64,000 nt of DNA from Chinchilla lanigera (GCF_000276665.1 NW_004955474.1:10007992-10071991); one strand, 5' to 3'. Positions 40,301 through 51,515 are shown, numbered from the stretch's first letter. Numbers and translations: made by a program. Notes: a model not told the origin generated them from the sequence alone.

Positions 40301-43300
40301 ACTTTTACAGCTCTTTGTTGGCCCACTGTTTGAAGTCTGTGAAGCAGAAAATGGTTAAATTCTTAGCGCAATCGACCTACAGCAGAGACGCAAGTTCAGT
40401 GCGCTGGGGCTGGCTCGCAGGTTTACATCTATTCACAGCAGAATTCTGTGCGTTCTTTTCGCCCAGTCTTAATTCATTACTGCTTCGGTTAAAAAAAAAA
40501 AAAAANNNNNNNNNNNNNNNNNNNNNNNNNNNNNNNNNNNNNNNNNNNNNNNNNNNNNNNNNNNNNNNNNNNNNNNNNNNNNNNNNNNNNNNNNNNNNNN
40601 NNNNNNNNNNNNNNNNNNNNNNNNNNNNNNNNNNNNNNNNNNNNNNNNNNNNNNNNNNNNNNNNNNNNNNNNNNNNNNNNNNNNNNNNNNNNNNNNNNNN
40701 NNNNNNNNNNNNNNNNNNNNNNNNNNNNNNNNNNNNNNNNNNNNNNNNNNNNNNNNNNNNNNNNNNNNNNNNNNNNNNNNNNNNNNNNNNNNNNNNNNNN
40801 NNNNNNNNNNNNNNNNNNNNNNNNNNNNNNNNNNNNNNNNNNNNNNNNNNNNNNNNNNNNNNNNNNNNNNNNNNNNNNNNNNNNNNNNNNNNNNNNNNNN
40901 NNNNNNNNNNNNNNNNNNNNNNNNNNNNNNNNNNNNNNNNNNNNNNNNNNNNNNNNNNNNNNNNNNNNNNNNNNNNNNNNNNNNNNNNNNNNNNNNNNNN
41001 NNNNNNNNNNNNNNNNNNNNNNNNNNNNNNNNNNNNNNNNNNNNNNNNNNNNNNNNNNNNNNNNNNNNNNNNNNNNNNNNNNNNNNNNNNNNNNNNNNNN
41101 NNNNNNNNNNNNNNNNNNNNNNNNNNNNNNNNNNNNNNNNGGAGCCCGGGAGCAGATCCTGGGCGCCTCGCTGCGCCGTCCCGGGCACAGGCCGCGCCGG
41201 GCAGGCGGCGGGGGCCTGGCCCAAGCTTGGCACTCCACTCTCATGCACCCACCCGGAGCGCAGAGCCCGGCCTGGGGGAGGGGAAGGGCGGGCCTCAGGG
41301 TGTTGGCGGGGGCGACAGGGATGCCACGCAAGGGGGCCAGGGCGCCTCCTGCAGCTCCGGGGCGCGGCCTCACCTGGGCTCCCGAGGGCCCGCGAGCTTC
41401 CTGGCTGCCCGAAACACATCAGTGCTCCGCTGTTTTCTCCTCTCTCCTCGTCTGGAGCGAAATCATTTTGTTTTACACCAGGGTCCAAAGAGGCGCTCAC
41501 TACATAGGATACGTGCGTGGCAGAAATCCATCCCCCACCCCACCCCACCCCAGGAAGGGGGACTCGGCCTCAAATTCTATTCCTTCTTGTGTTCCCAGAA
41601 AAATCTTGCTTACGTTGTTAGGCCCGGAATCGCTTTTTTTTTTTTTTTTTTCTCCTTCTACTTCTTTTTGTAAGTGGTTTCAGGAAGAGAAGAAAGGAAG
41701 GAAGGAAAGTTTTGGGTTTGCAAATGCAGGCAGCAGGGATCAGAAGGAGGAAAACGAGGGGTAAATGGGGATACTGATTTATTCCGAGTCTTTCTCCCAC
41801 TTTTTCATAAAACGATGTCGGTGCTCAGTCGAACGGCAGAGGCCAGCACTTTCCGAAGGGCCTAGTGTCACACCAGTACTCCCGAAGGGGGTGAATTCTA
41901 CGACTGGGCGGTGCCACAGCCCTGGGCTCCCAAGCCACTGCCTGCGCGGAGGAGTAGATTGTGTGCAAACCTCTGCCTCAGCCAGTCTCAACAGAGCTCG
42001 GGGACAGAGGCTTTGTTTGTTCAAACCTGCCAGAAAGCTTCTGTCTTTCCTGGAAGCCGCGGGAGAAGCAACCACAAAGCCAGCGGTACTTCAGCCATGC
42101 GTCTCTTGCTCTTCGGCTAGGCGGCTAGGCGCAAGGTATTGGTTCCCTCAAGGCAGGGCGCCTGGCGACATTCATTTGTTTAACTCTCCCCGACACCTCC
42201 GCCCCACCCCCATTTCTGCCGCATTTGCAGCTCGGGCCGGAACTTGGGCTTCCGGGTTCTCCGGGTCCTTTCCTCCTCCACTTGCCTGCAAATTCAGGCG
42301 GCAGGGAGCTCCCGAACTGGAGCTTGGTTTGCCAGTGCTTGCACACGAACGTGCGTTCGCGCCTTCCCACGGCTCCACCAGGAATCGCAACCACCGATCC
42401 GAGACCCTCGCGGGTCTTTCCAGGCCAAGCGCTTGCCCTCTGCTCGGCGGAGCCGGACCTCTGCTACCCGCAGCAGCTGCGCACATTCCGAAGCTGCGGC
42501 GCTCCAGGGCGCGATTGCTGGGGAGACTTCAGATCCCGGTTGGCCTGGACGGATCCTTCCGCGCTGGCCCCTTGGTTCAGGCTTGCGAAGTCGGGCGGCC
42601 GGGTGGGGGTGGTCTGGGGAGGCCGGTAGACCTAACCGTTCAGTCTGGACTGAGGCACCAGCTACACGCGATGAGGTCTCTGGGGGCACCGCTGGAGCAG
42701 CATACTAAAATATTATTGCTGGCGAACACATCGGAGGGATCGGAATGGCTTAGCAAAGATTTGAAGAAAGCTGCTCAGTGTTTGCGGGGTGGGGGTGGGG
42801 TAGAGGGGAAAAATAGCCTTCGAAGCGAATCATTGTCTAGAATACCTTTTCCTGCAGCAGGATCCCACACTGCGCACGAAGCGTCTTACATTATTTCATC
42901 GCCCTGGCCTGTGCACAAAACCTACTTTGGGAAACTGTTTGGGCCAGGTTGGGGTGTGCGCGCGGTGCACGGCTAGGAGTGGGTGGTGATGACAGACACG
43001 TTTGGCTGGAAAGGCAGCTTCACATCGAGCAGATGTGAGCCCTTTCCTCAACTCTCTATTCAGGCCAGAGGTGCTTCTGCCTGAATGGATAAAACGCAGG
43101 AAAACAACCCGAATGGATCAGGATTTTCGAGAATGGGAACTCGACTAAGATGGAGTCACGGTCGCTCCTCCCCCGTCACCCCCTCCTCCTGGCTGGAGAG
43201 GGGGAGGGGCGCGGGCGTGCAGGAGGGGGCTTGGGGCGCGGGGCCGCTTTGAGCCGGGGAGGAGGCTCCCCGACCCGAGGCTCGCAGGAAAAGGGATTTC

Positions 43301-46078
43301 TGAAATACTTTTACGGTGCTTTTGCAGGAAATGAAAGATTGGGGGGGCGGGCGTGAGTTTGGGGCGCGCTGCACGCTCACTAACGTCTCTGCGTTGCCTC
43401 TGCCAGGCGAGAAGCCCTTCAGGTGTGAGTTCGAGGGCTGCGAGCGGCGCTTCGCCAACAGCAGCGACCGCAAGAAGCATTCGCACGTGCACACGAGCGA
43501 CAAGCCATACACGTGCAAGGTGCGCGGCTGCGACAAGTGCTACACGCACCCCAGCTCCCTGCGTAAGCACATGAAGGTGCACGGTCGCTCGCCGCCGCCC
43601 AGCTCTGGCTATGACTCGGCTACACCCTCTGCCCTCTTGTCCCCCTCGTCCGACTGCGGCCACGAGCCCCCGATGGCCTCCTCAGGGGCGGTGGTGGTGC
43701 GTGGCACGGACCTGAGCGAATGGTACGTGTCTCAGAGAGTGGACCCCGCCGTGGCTGCCCCTGCTCCCTCCCCCCCCCCGTTCCGCTCCACCTCCTGGCC
43801 CAGCCACTTCCACCTCCGCCGCCAATATTAGGGCTGCTTCTGTGATTGCTGCTTCTGCAGTGGTACACCGCCTTCGATCCTAAGCTGGGTTACTGAGGCT
43901 TGAAGAGGAATAAGGCAAGGGAGGGAAAGAGGGAGGAAGGAAGGGAGAGGAGGAGGGAGGGAAGAAGAGAGAAACTAAGGGAAGGAAGGAAGGAAGGAAA
44001 GAAGGAAGGAAGGCAGGCTGGCCACCACTAAAGCTTGCTAGAGGTCATCCATAACGCTGAGATCATGCTCATTACTTTAAACCAGGTCCCATATTTATTC
44101 TACAGTCACACCTTACACCACCACTCCTGTCCTGACCGCTACTCGCGCCCTCATGGCTGACGAACCTGAAATCAGCGTTGGGGATAAAGAAAGAGACGGG
44201 CAGATTTTGAACAAAGTACATACTAGGATGTTTGTGCAGTTCTGGCAATTTTAGGTGGCATAAGTAAAGCCGCTAAGTCCTAGAAGGGTTCACAGGATGG
44301 GCAATGTTTTTATTGCCTTGGGGTTGCTCCCCTTTGCTCCTAGTCAGACCTGAAAGGGGGCAGACAGAATTCCACTCATTTCTTACCTCTCATTTCTTTT
44401 CTGTTTTGCTTTCCCCACACTTTCTTCATCCTCCAATATCCTTTTCAAAGAACAACCAAGTACCAGAGTTTCTGATCAGTTTTGTAAAGGAGATCACAGG
44501 GTGTTCACATACTTCCACAAGCAAGATTGGCTTTCGTATACAGATACATCTGTCTGCCTATCTGTATGTCCACAGACCTGACATACATACTATATGTGAG
44601 GTAGGGAGTGAGTCCAGAACAACAGGAAATATAGACAAAAGAGCACTTCAGTATGCAATGCTGTGAGGCCTCTGGAGGTCCCTTCCCTACCCCCACCCGA
44701 GTCCAGACACTGCCTGTAAAGTTTTGCAGGTACTTGGGCTGAGAGTGTGGAGCTCACTGATGACATCACAGAGTCCAGGCCTGCAAAGCCAAAGTGCCAG
44801 GTGTTGGCAAGTGTCTGGGTGAATGTGACAGTGTCTGTTAAAAGTCAAACAGTATAATTCAAGTTACTTAAGAGGCTAAGGCAGGAAGATCAAAAGTTCA
44901 AGGTCAGCCTGGACAACTTGGAGAGACTCTGCCTAAATAAATAAATAAGACTAGGGAGGTAACTGAGTGCTAGAATGCTTGCCTTCTATGTGCAAATCTC
45001 TGGGTTCAATCCACAGTCCTTAAAAAAAATTGTTTGACTTATGTTGAAGGGGATAAGAAAAAAAGCTATAATAATAAGTGTTGTGAAGACAATACTAGAC
45101 CCGGTGGGGCTAGACTGAATGTGTATTTCATATGCTGAGTATGAAATCGCCAGCAAAAAGAACCAGATGTTGTGGGTGGGGAACAGGAAGGCTTTTGCAA
45201 TCACTGCCAAAGGGAAATCAAAAAACCCAGACTTCTTTCTGAGGCTGCCACTCTCCACTTGGGAGGGTGAGGCTGCCCCAGAAATCCCAGTTAAGATGTG
45301 AAGAAGAAAAAATACAAAAGAGGAAGAAGAAAAAAAGAAACCTTTGATAGACCCATCCCAATTCCCTAAGAATTTGGAAATAAGTGTAATTAGGAGGTTT
45401 AATGTTCTCTGTTAGGGGAACCCCCTAAGGAGCTCCATGTTAAAAGCCCAGTTCCAAAGTTGGGGATGTAGCTCGGTGGTAGAGCACTTACCCAACATTC
45501 TTAGGGCTGTTAGTTCATCCCCCAACACCACAAAACCAAATAAAAGCTGGAGTATACAAGTCTGGCTCTGCCAGTCTGCTGGACTGTCTTCTATTCTTTC
45601 CTCTTCAGACTCCATGGGACAATTATCACTCCGAGCCTCCACCCCCACAACTTTCATTATACAAAATAACAAAAGAACTAAGTGGAATAGGACAGCTTTT
45701 TTATTACCACTAATAAAACCCGGAATTTTCCATGTACATCTCTGATGAATCTGTGTTTGAGAAAGGGAGAATGCAATCCCCTCCTCGACCCCACTACAAT
45801 AGCTCGCAGAGGCTTCCCCGGGCCGAGTGCAGCAGCGTGGAGAGCAAAATCTCCTTCCCATAGCGGAAACACTAGCCCCACAGCCAAGGTGCAGGGGGCA
45901 TCTACCGAACTTGCCTCGGCAGATGTTTGGAAAGTGTTCCTCTTCCAATCAGAGTGCTTGCTCTTCTGTGTCTAGGCACCGCGTTTTGTTTCCCACCCCA
46001 ACCCCAAATAATGAAATGAAATAAAAAATGTTTAGTCGATTACTAATCGCTTTTAATTTTTCATTTGCTTGTTACAGA
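32376..46078 (+). CDS. ZIC4: Zinc finger protein ZIC4 (complete, split stop codon)
   Basis: Nuclear C2H2 transcription factor of the ZIC family, co-expressed with ZIC1 in dorsal neural tissue; heterozygous deletion of both is linked to Dandy-Walker malformation in people. The coding sequence joins 32376-32445, 38229-38846, 43407-43722 and 46078 (70+618+316+1 = 1005 nt), giving 334 residues, the length I recall for human ZIC4. Landmarks: basic N-terminus; ZF-NC-like [14 protein letters not shown] at 114-127; atypical finger 1 from about C130; fingers 2-5 ending near H288 (finger 5 has C-x4-C: C266, C271); tail ending RGTDLSE. It lacks the long Ala/His-rich N-terminus and ZOC motif of ZIC1. The stop codon TG|A is split by intron 3. 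No frame damage is seen. Confidence 0.95.
35089..35156 (-). mobile_element. ID-type SINE fragment
   Basis: The plus-strand text 'ggtactcaccaggggcttgc' through 'ctctatcactgagctgtatcc' is the reverse complement of the tRNA-like part of rodent ID elements (A-box region GCTCAGTGATAGAG). It is diverged and old. Confidence 0.7.
37232..37315. repeat. (GT)n(GA)n compound microsatellite
   Basis: A GT run (about 37232-37270) passes directly into a GA run (37271-37315) within ZIC4 intron 1. It is likely to vary in length. Confidence 0.97.
37378..37405. repeat. Perfect 14-bp tandem repeat with SOX-like core
   Basis: CCTAGGCGATTGTT occurs twice head to tail with no mismatch (37378-37391 and 37392-37405). 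Each copy contains ATTGTT, the core of SOX-factor sites. Function is not shown. Confidence 0.9.
37549..37605. repeat. A-rich tract
   Basis: Long A runs broken by short AT-rich spacers. No SINE body precedes it that I can recognise. Confidence 0.9.
37654..37673. repeat. 20-bp perfect palindrome around an E-box
   Basis: CCACCGTCA-GG-TGACGGTGG: 9-bp perfect inverted arms with a 2-bp centre. The centre forms CAGGTGA, a site class for ZEB/SNAI/E-proteins. It lies about 550 bp upstream of ZIC4 coding exon 2. Confidence 0.85.
38024..38228 (+). other. ZIC4: Alternative in-frame 5' extension of ZIC4 exon 2
   Basis: An ATG at 38024 opens a frame that runs 69 codons without a stop straight into the ZIC4 frame at 38229-38846. 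A promoter in this CpG-rich block, or retention of the intron end, would replace the 24-residue MRYKTS… start by a Ser/Ala-rich start ([14 protein letters not shown]…). The region is GC-rich, so an open frame can occur by chance. No transcript evidence is available. Confidence 0.3.
38229..38846 (+). CDS. ZIC4: ZIC4 coding exon 2
   Basis: Acceptor CAACAACAG|GTAGC; donor CACACAG|GTCAGT (phase 1, the same position as the ZIC1 exon 1 donor). Encodes the rest of the N-terminal region, the ZF-NC motif and fingers 1-3, residues 24-230. It is about 80-90% identical to ZIC1 over the fingers by eye, including the invariant [10 protein letters not shown] and [20 protein letters not shown] blocks. Confidence 0.96.
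39120..39198 (-). mobile_element. ID-type SINE fragment
   Basis: The plus-strand text 'ggtactggggtcagaaccca' and 'caacgctctacctctgaggg' is the reverse complement of the tRNA-like ID body (B box GGTTC…, A box). It is diverged. Confidence 0.75.
40506..41140. other. Assembly gap (635 N)
   Basis: Run of N between an A-rich end and CpG-rich sequence, inside ZIC4 intron 2. A CpG island core probably lies in the missing part, because the right flank is very GC-rich. Confidence 0.99.
41141..42720. promoter_or_regulatory. CpG-rich block in ZIC4 intron 2
   Basis: High CpG density from the gap edge onward, with CACCC repeats at about 41533-41554. It probably belongs to the CpG island that the gap interrupts. 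Long open frames on both strands match no protein I know. An internal promoter or enhancer is possible. Confidence 0.4.
43407..43722 (+). CDS. ZIC4: ZIC4 coding exon 3 (fingers 4-5 and tail)
   Basis: Acceptor CTCTGCCAG|GCGAG. Encodes finger 4, finger 5 and the tail ([16 protein letters not shown]… to DLSE) and ends with TG of the stop codon. Donor GAATG|GTACGT (intron from 43723). The intron that ZIC1 has after HMK is absent here: HMKVHGR is read through without a break. If the donor is not used, the frame continues as [11 protein letters not shown]… to a stop at 43829-43831. Confidence 0.93.
43915..44019. repeat. GGAA/GGGA-rich purine tract
   Basis: Nearly pure purine sequence with many GGAA and GGGA units, 3' of the ZIC4 finger exon. 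GGAA arrays can bind ETS factors. It is probably a simple repeat. Confidence 0.9.
44850..45025 (+). mobile_element. B1-like/ID-like composite SINE (B4-like)
   Basis: The left part has 'aggctaaggcaggaagatc' and 'aaggtcagcctggacaac' (7SL/B1 type). The right part has 'gtaactgagtgctagaatgc' and 'tgggttcaatccacagtcc' (tRNA/ID type). This order is that of rodent B4-like SINEs. It is old and diverged. Confidence 0.75.
45458..45545 (+). mobile_element. ID-type SINE
   Basis: 'gttggggatgtagctcggtg' with 'gtagagcacttaccc' and an A-rich tail is the tRNA-like ID body. It is diverged in the B box. It lies in ZIC4 intron 3. Confidence 0.8.
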
Positions 46079-48875
46079 TGTCCACCGCGTCGTTCGCAAG
46101 GTAATCTAGCCCTGTGCAGCTGAGCTCCCGCATCTCGTGCCTACGACATCAAAGGGCCCGCACACAAAGCAGTGTTTCTTCGCCACGGTGCATCTTCATG
46201 GTAAGTTAGGATTTCTATGGCAATGGGCAAGTCGCACTGAAATCCTGAAAGGCCGAGCCTGGAGCCCGTCCAGGCTTTTCATTAAGGACATAATATTTAC
46301 GTCTAACAGGCCTTTTTTCTTGTGTATACAAGTATATATTTTTGTTTGACGCGGACTAAATCATTTTCATTTAATTTCCGGTAAACAAAACCCACGCGAA
46401 TGGGCACTTGTTCCCGATCATAATAAAAATGGATAATAATGTGGAAGAAGAAAAGGGCCGCTTGAATCGCTGCACAGCCCTCTTTGTTTCTGCTTTCTGC
46501 GGTGATCAGAGGGCGCGTTTGGGTTTGATGGCGAGTTTCTAAAGGCGAGGAAATGGTTTGTAAGAGGGGAAAGAAAAGGAGAAAGGTCTAATCAAGCTCG
46601 GGTTGTTCAAAGAGTCGGGTTTTGGGGTTGAAAGTGTGAGTTTGACGGTGCATCAGCATGCCGCGTTAGGCTCGCCATGGAAATGCGCGCGGGGAGCGGT
46701 CCCTTCAAAGGCGGCACACTTCACTGCAGACACTCTATTAAGATACATTTGCGCTGACCTTTGCTTTCACGCCATTTAATACTGTCACTGTGCTCTTCAG
46801 TATATACTTCCTCTCTAGGACCTGCCTCGCCCGCGTTTAGGGGTTCACCCTGCACCCTGTTGCAGGGGACTTTGTCGCCTGGGACGCTTTCAGGAAAAAA
46901 GAGGAGCTGGACTCTGTGCATCTTGACTGCTCCAAAAAGAGGCTCCAGGGTCAGGAGTAAATGACTTCAGGGCACCATCCGAAGCTTAGCCAGTGTACCA
47001 CAGCCCGAGCTCACTTTTGTGCAAAATGTCCCTCAGAATCTTGAGCAGGATGTAGGTTTGAATTTGATTGTGGGGAAGAGGGCCATCCTGAGCAAGTTTG
47101 AAGGAGTTTAGAGGATGCCCTAGGGACATTTCCACTCTGGCCCTCAGCTCTGTCCTTCTGCCACTCCATCCTAGAAGTTTCTTGCAGGCCCCTAAACACG
47201 TTTCTCCCCAGGTTAGTGGTGTCGTATCCTTAGGCCTTGGCTGGTCCTGGGCATAAACTCAAAAGCCCAAGGCCAAGGGGATGGGGAAGATGGCAGGAAA
47301 GTTAGAAGTCCATGTTCTCTTAATTGTCTTGTTGTTTATTTTATCCAAGTACCCCAGTGAATAGGGGAAAAATAAACACAGTGGAAAAAAAATCAAACAG
47401 TGGAGTCTTCTTTAGTGCCAGTCCTTGTGGTTGAATAAAAAGGATGGTTCGCTTTCTATTGAGCTGAGAAATCTTTGAAGTGGGAGTTATTATCTGAGAC
47501 ATTCCTTCCTGTTGTCCTAACAACGCTGATGAAACGTAAAAGGTTCTTTGTCAGCGATTTGTTCTCCTCTCTGTCAAACTCCCTCTGCCCCGTTAGTTTC
47601 AAACCGTTTCTAAAGAGATAAAATCAAACTTCTTTTTAAAAAATATCTACACACCCTACACCAATAGACAACTTCAGGGATAAGTCTTGCTAAGGGAAAA
47701 ACAAAAGCACTGCCTAACCCTCAGGGTCAGGACCTGGTGAAGTGTGCAGATGTTGGGGGGGTGTGCGGCACTTTGCACCAGTTGTGATACTTGGGGAAAA
47801 GAATGCAGAGAGAGTGCAGGCAGAGGGTATGTTCCCCAAGCCCACACTTGTGTGCCTCCTGCTTACTGCTCTGACCTGCACTCCCTCAGCCCAGATTGGG
47901 TCGCCTGGATGAACTTCCTTTGGAGACACCTCAGGCTCTGAATATTCTTGCTTGGGATTCTAGGAAGCTAAGGTTTTAATCAAACAATTTTTACCATCTC
48001 TTGTTCCTTCAAAGGCACCTCTGCTAAAAATAGGTCCACTGTGGTTTCTTCCCACTAGCTGCACTTAGCAAATTGCTTCTGCCTTGAACCAAAAGGACAG
48101 TGGCTTGAGGGAGAGAGAGATTTTAACAATTTTTGGCTTTCTCCACAATCTTGACAACTGGAGCTCTCAGAAGGTTTGTGCTACAGGGTAGTGACCAAAA
48201 AGTGCATGCCAACAACCATTCTCCCTTTGTCAACCCGTGCAGTTCTACACTTTCTGTTGTGCCCTGAAAGAAACTTTCACCCTTTGCAGATTTTCCCAAC
48301 CTCCTGTTGTAGATTTAAAGGTGGTTTAAATAAACACCCCACCCTATGTGTGCTGACTAAATGATTTGTAAAGAACTTTCCCCAAGCTGTAACCCATGCT
48401 GTTATTATAGTTGCTGCAAAATGTTGTCTTTTATATTGATTTTATTTGTTTACTGGAGGTCTCCATATGTTTGTTTATATCGCTAATTTATGAGAAAATG
48501 TAATGATTGCAATGAATGTGAGTTATACAGACAGGCAAACATTTTGTAATCGTAATTCACACACATATGCAAAAGACTAAGTGAAACCTTAGACTGTTTG
48601 GTACCTTCTCTACCCACACTGTTCGTGATTTATCATCTGTCCCCTTAGTAACAGTTAAATTATGAACTAACTGGAAAGAAAAAATGTTGTTATGTATTTG
48701 ACTGAAAGTGATTGTTGAAGGAAAAAGGTGAAAGTCTAGGCTTCATCTTCTTGGAATATGTAAATGTAAATGAAATAAAAACCTGTGACTCTTTTTCCCT
48801 CCAAAGGACTTTGTGTACATGGACCTGCATTTCGCTGTTTTATTTGGAAATAAATGATGTGTTTGCTTTCTCTTT
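46078..48875 (+). other. ZIC4: ZIC4 last exon / 3' untranslated region
   Basis: Acceptor TTGTTACAG|ATGTCC. The first base completes the stop codon TGA. AATAAA signals lie at 48329-48334, 48774-48779 and 48849-48854. The last is followed by a TG/T-rich stretch, so the end is probably near 48870. The part at 48.4-48.6 kb is AT-rich and looks like a conserved 3' end. A strong donor ATG|GTAAGT at 46200/46201 may split this exon (see findings). Confidence 0.6.
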
Positions 48876-48879
48876 TGAA

Positions 48880-51330
48880 TTGCTGTGTACTGTTATTGCT
48901 TCATCATCCTGAGAGAGATAGGAGGCCCTTCCTTGCTCAGCCTGCAGTCCTCTCTCTTGTCCTCACTGTTGGATAGACACATCTTTGGGACTTAGTTCTT
49001 GGAGACAGCCAAATAAAGGGTCCCCTCAAACTGGCCCTAGTGAGAGAGAACACAGTCACCCCAACTTCACCCAAATGACATAGACATCACTAACCAGTTA
49101 ACCAACGTTATAGGAAGGAAAATGGTAATGTTCTTCTCTCACATCTGCAGGAAAGGCTGCCTTCCCACGGGTCTGGCCATTCCTGCATCCTCTTACAGAC
49201 CAGGTCTGAATTCCCAGAGAAAAGTTTAGTAGCTGGCAGGAGTCAAAACAAGGAAACAAGAAAGAGACTAGTGCTCCTAGGCCTGCCTGAACTCTGATGG
49301 AGTGCCTCAGGCACAGCTGCCCACAGGGGTCTCTCTGACTAGATCTTATACTATAACCCTAAAGGCTCTTCCAACCTCCATGGACGCCAGACCCTTAAGG
49401 CAAAGGCCAGAGTTCCTTGGACTCCACTTGGGATCTTTGGTGGGTTTTAGCATCTGATGCACATGCACCTTTGATCTGACCTTCTGTGGGGAACTTATTT
49501 CAAATGTATCAGAATCACCTGACTCAGCAGAGCTGTCCTCCCCGCCTCCACTGCAGTCATGGAGCCTGGGGACCCCAGAGCTGCTTCTTCCTGTGCACAC
49601 CGGGCACCAGTGCCAAGCCTTGGAGCCACAAGCCTGGCTGTTTTGTTTCTGAGAAGCTGGTTCCAATAAGCCTGGCTCGGGTAGGGAGCTTTTCGGAGTG
49701 GGAGGAGGGTGGGAGTGGTAGATCTCATTAGAGGACTCCTTGGAGAACCAACTCAGGGGTCAAAGGCCGCAGTCCTGGAGATACGTGTCAGGGAAAGGAC
49801 CCTAGACCACAAAGGCGCGAGAGCGAAGCACAGGTGTGAAAAGGACACCAGGAGGGGATAGCGAGGTGTGTGGAACTGAAGGGAACCCAGAGGGAAGTCT
49901 GTGGACTTCAGCTCTAGAGTTATCCCCTCCTCCTTCCCCTCAGGCTCTGGGAAAAGTCAGAAAGGCTTCTGTAGCTTTGGGCTCCAAGACCTTGCTTCTT
50001 TGTGGGAGAATACTCATTGCAGCCCTTTTCCTCCAGAAGTACTGGGAAGATGGGGCGTTGGGGAGGGAAGCCGGCCCTCCTAACCCGGGCTCTGTCGGGG
50101 CTTCTGGCTGCCTTCCACTTGAGCCTTCACTTCCCGCACAAAAAGCCCCTAGCCGGGAGGGCACGGCGCACAGGGCCCCCGAACACTGGACAGAGTCGGG
50201 AGGAAGGGGAAGTGTGGAAGGACCGACAGCCTCGGACAGCCACGCTGAGGTTGTGGAGAAAGGAAGGAATCGCCTTTGAATCTACGGAGTCCCCAGGAGG
50301 GCGTGGGGATCAAGGGAGTAGGGAGCGGGAAAAGAGGCCTTGCTGGGGGAACCACAGCTCCCGCCCACCCGAACGCAGACTTCCTTCCAGTCCTCACTCT
50401 TGGAGGGGGTGGCAGGACCAGAAGGGTGTAAGCTTTGACAGAGGACTGACTGGTCCCCACGTGTCCACGACAAGCCTCGCTTATTCTCTGGGGAAGTTAC
50501 CCACCTCTCACCCGACAGGGCACACTAGCCTGCGCATTTTCGGGGCACCTTAGCTTGCCAACGTCAGCCCCCTCCGGCCCCCTTTCTTGCTATTACAAAT
50601 CAGAGCACCAGGTGAAAAGGGTAGGGCCTTGACGGAAGGACTTTGAGTAGGAAGAGCCGGTTCTCTCCTGCGTGCACGTACTGACCCTCTGCCCCGAGAT
50701 AAGTGATAGTCACTCCTTAATTCCGTTCCATCGAGTGCGGTAAGGAATTACAACGAATCTTCTTCCCAAGCTTTCTTTTTCATGCTGTATCATCTTTCAT
50801 GCTGCATTATTTTTACCTTTACAGAAGATAATATTCTTCTTTCAAACGTTTAAAACTTACTTAAGTGCTAGCTGTTATTACTACTATCTGAGCCTCCCGT
50901 CAGTAACTCTCCACTGAACCAAATACGGTACCAAATATCCTACCCTCAAGCCTGCTCTGAAAAATGTGGTTTCCTCTGTCCGAAGCTACAGAGCAGGGTG
51001 CGCCTCCTCCAGGCAGCCCTGAGAATAGATGAGGGTCCAGGTGTTAGAGTGAGTTCATGCTTTTCTAAAAATTCTTAAGCTGGGTGCAGTCAGATGCTGA
51101 GGCAAAGATGTAATTTCTTTTTTAAAGGCCCAAGAAAAATGAGAAAGAACTGAGTTTATTTCAGAGTGGAATGAAGCTGAAGGAATCACTAGCTTTAATG
51201 TCACCCTTATGACTTGTTAAGAGTCTGGCATTGTAGTAAAGTCCATCGCCCAGCCAGCCCAGATGTTGATTTATTCTTGTCATAAGTTTTTGTACTTGAC
51301 TTCAAGTCTCCTGTGGGGCTTCTCAAAATT
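48880..51330. other. Gene-free region downstream of ZIC4
   Basis: No gene recognised. Long open frames at 49.3-50.5 kb are in GC-rich sequence and match nothing known to me. Confidence 0.4.
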
Positions 51331-51339
51331 CTGGTTAGA

Positions 51340-51515
51340 GTAGGGTGTGGTGGTGCATGCTTGTAATCCTAGCATTCTGAGATGCTGAGGCAGGAGTATT
51401 GCAAGTTTGAGTAACACCTGAACAATTTACATCCAGTCTCAAAATAAAAAATGAAAAAGATGGAGCTCCATGCAAAGACCCCGGGTTTAAACCCCAGTAC
51501 TGAAAACCAACAACA
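51340..51515 (+). mobile_element. B1/ID composite SINE (B4-like)
   Basis: 'gtggtggtgcatgcttgtaa' and 'gatgctgaggcaggagtatt' are B1 type. 'gggtttaaaccccagtactg' in the right part is the B box of an ID-type element. It is old. Confidence 0.8.

Larger units (their letters stand above)
38847..43406 (+). other. ZIC4: ZIC4 intron 2
   Basis: 4560 bp as assembled, with a 635-base gap. GTCAGT…CTCTGCCAG. The 3' half is CpG-rich (about 41.1-42.7 kb) with long chance open frames on both strands. Its only recognised repeat is an ID fragment near 39.1 kb. Confidence 0.9.
43723..46077 (+). other. ZIC4: ZIC4 intron 3
   Basis: 2355 bp, GTACGT…TTTGCTTGTTACAG. It contains a GGAA-rich tract, a B1/ID composite and an ID element. 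Its first 109 bases are open in the ZIC4 frame. Confidence 0.85.

Noticed and set aside
40276..41673. Long open frames on both strands across the 40.5-41.1 kb gap
   Set aside because: Most of each frame is N, and the rest is GC-rich sequence matching no known protein.
49346..50553. Open frames of up to 183 codons downstream of ZIC4
   Set aside because: Overlapping frames on both strands, no domain, no splice context; likely chance in GC-rich DNA.
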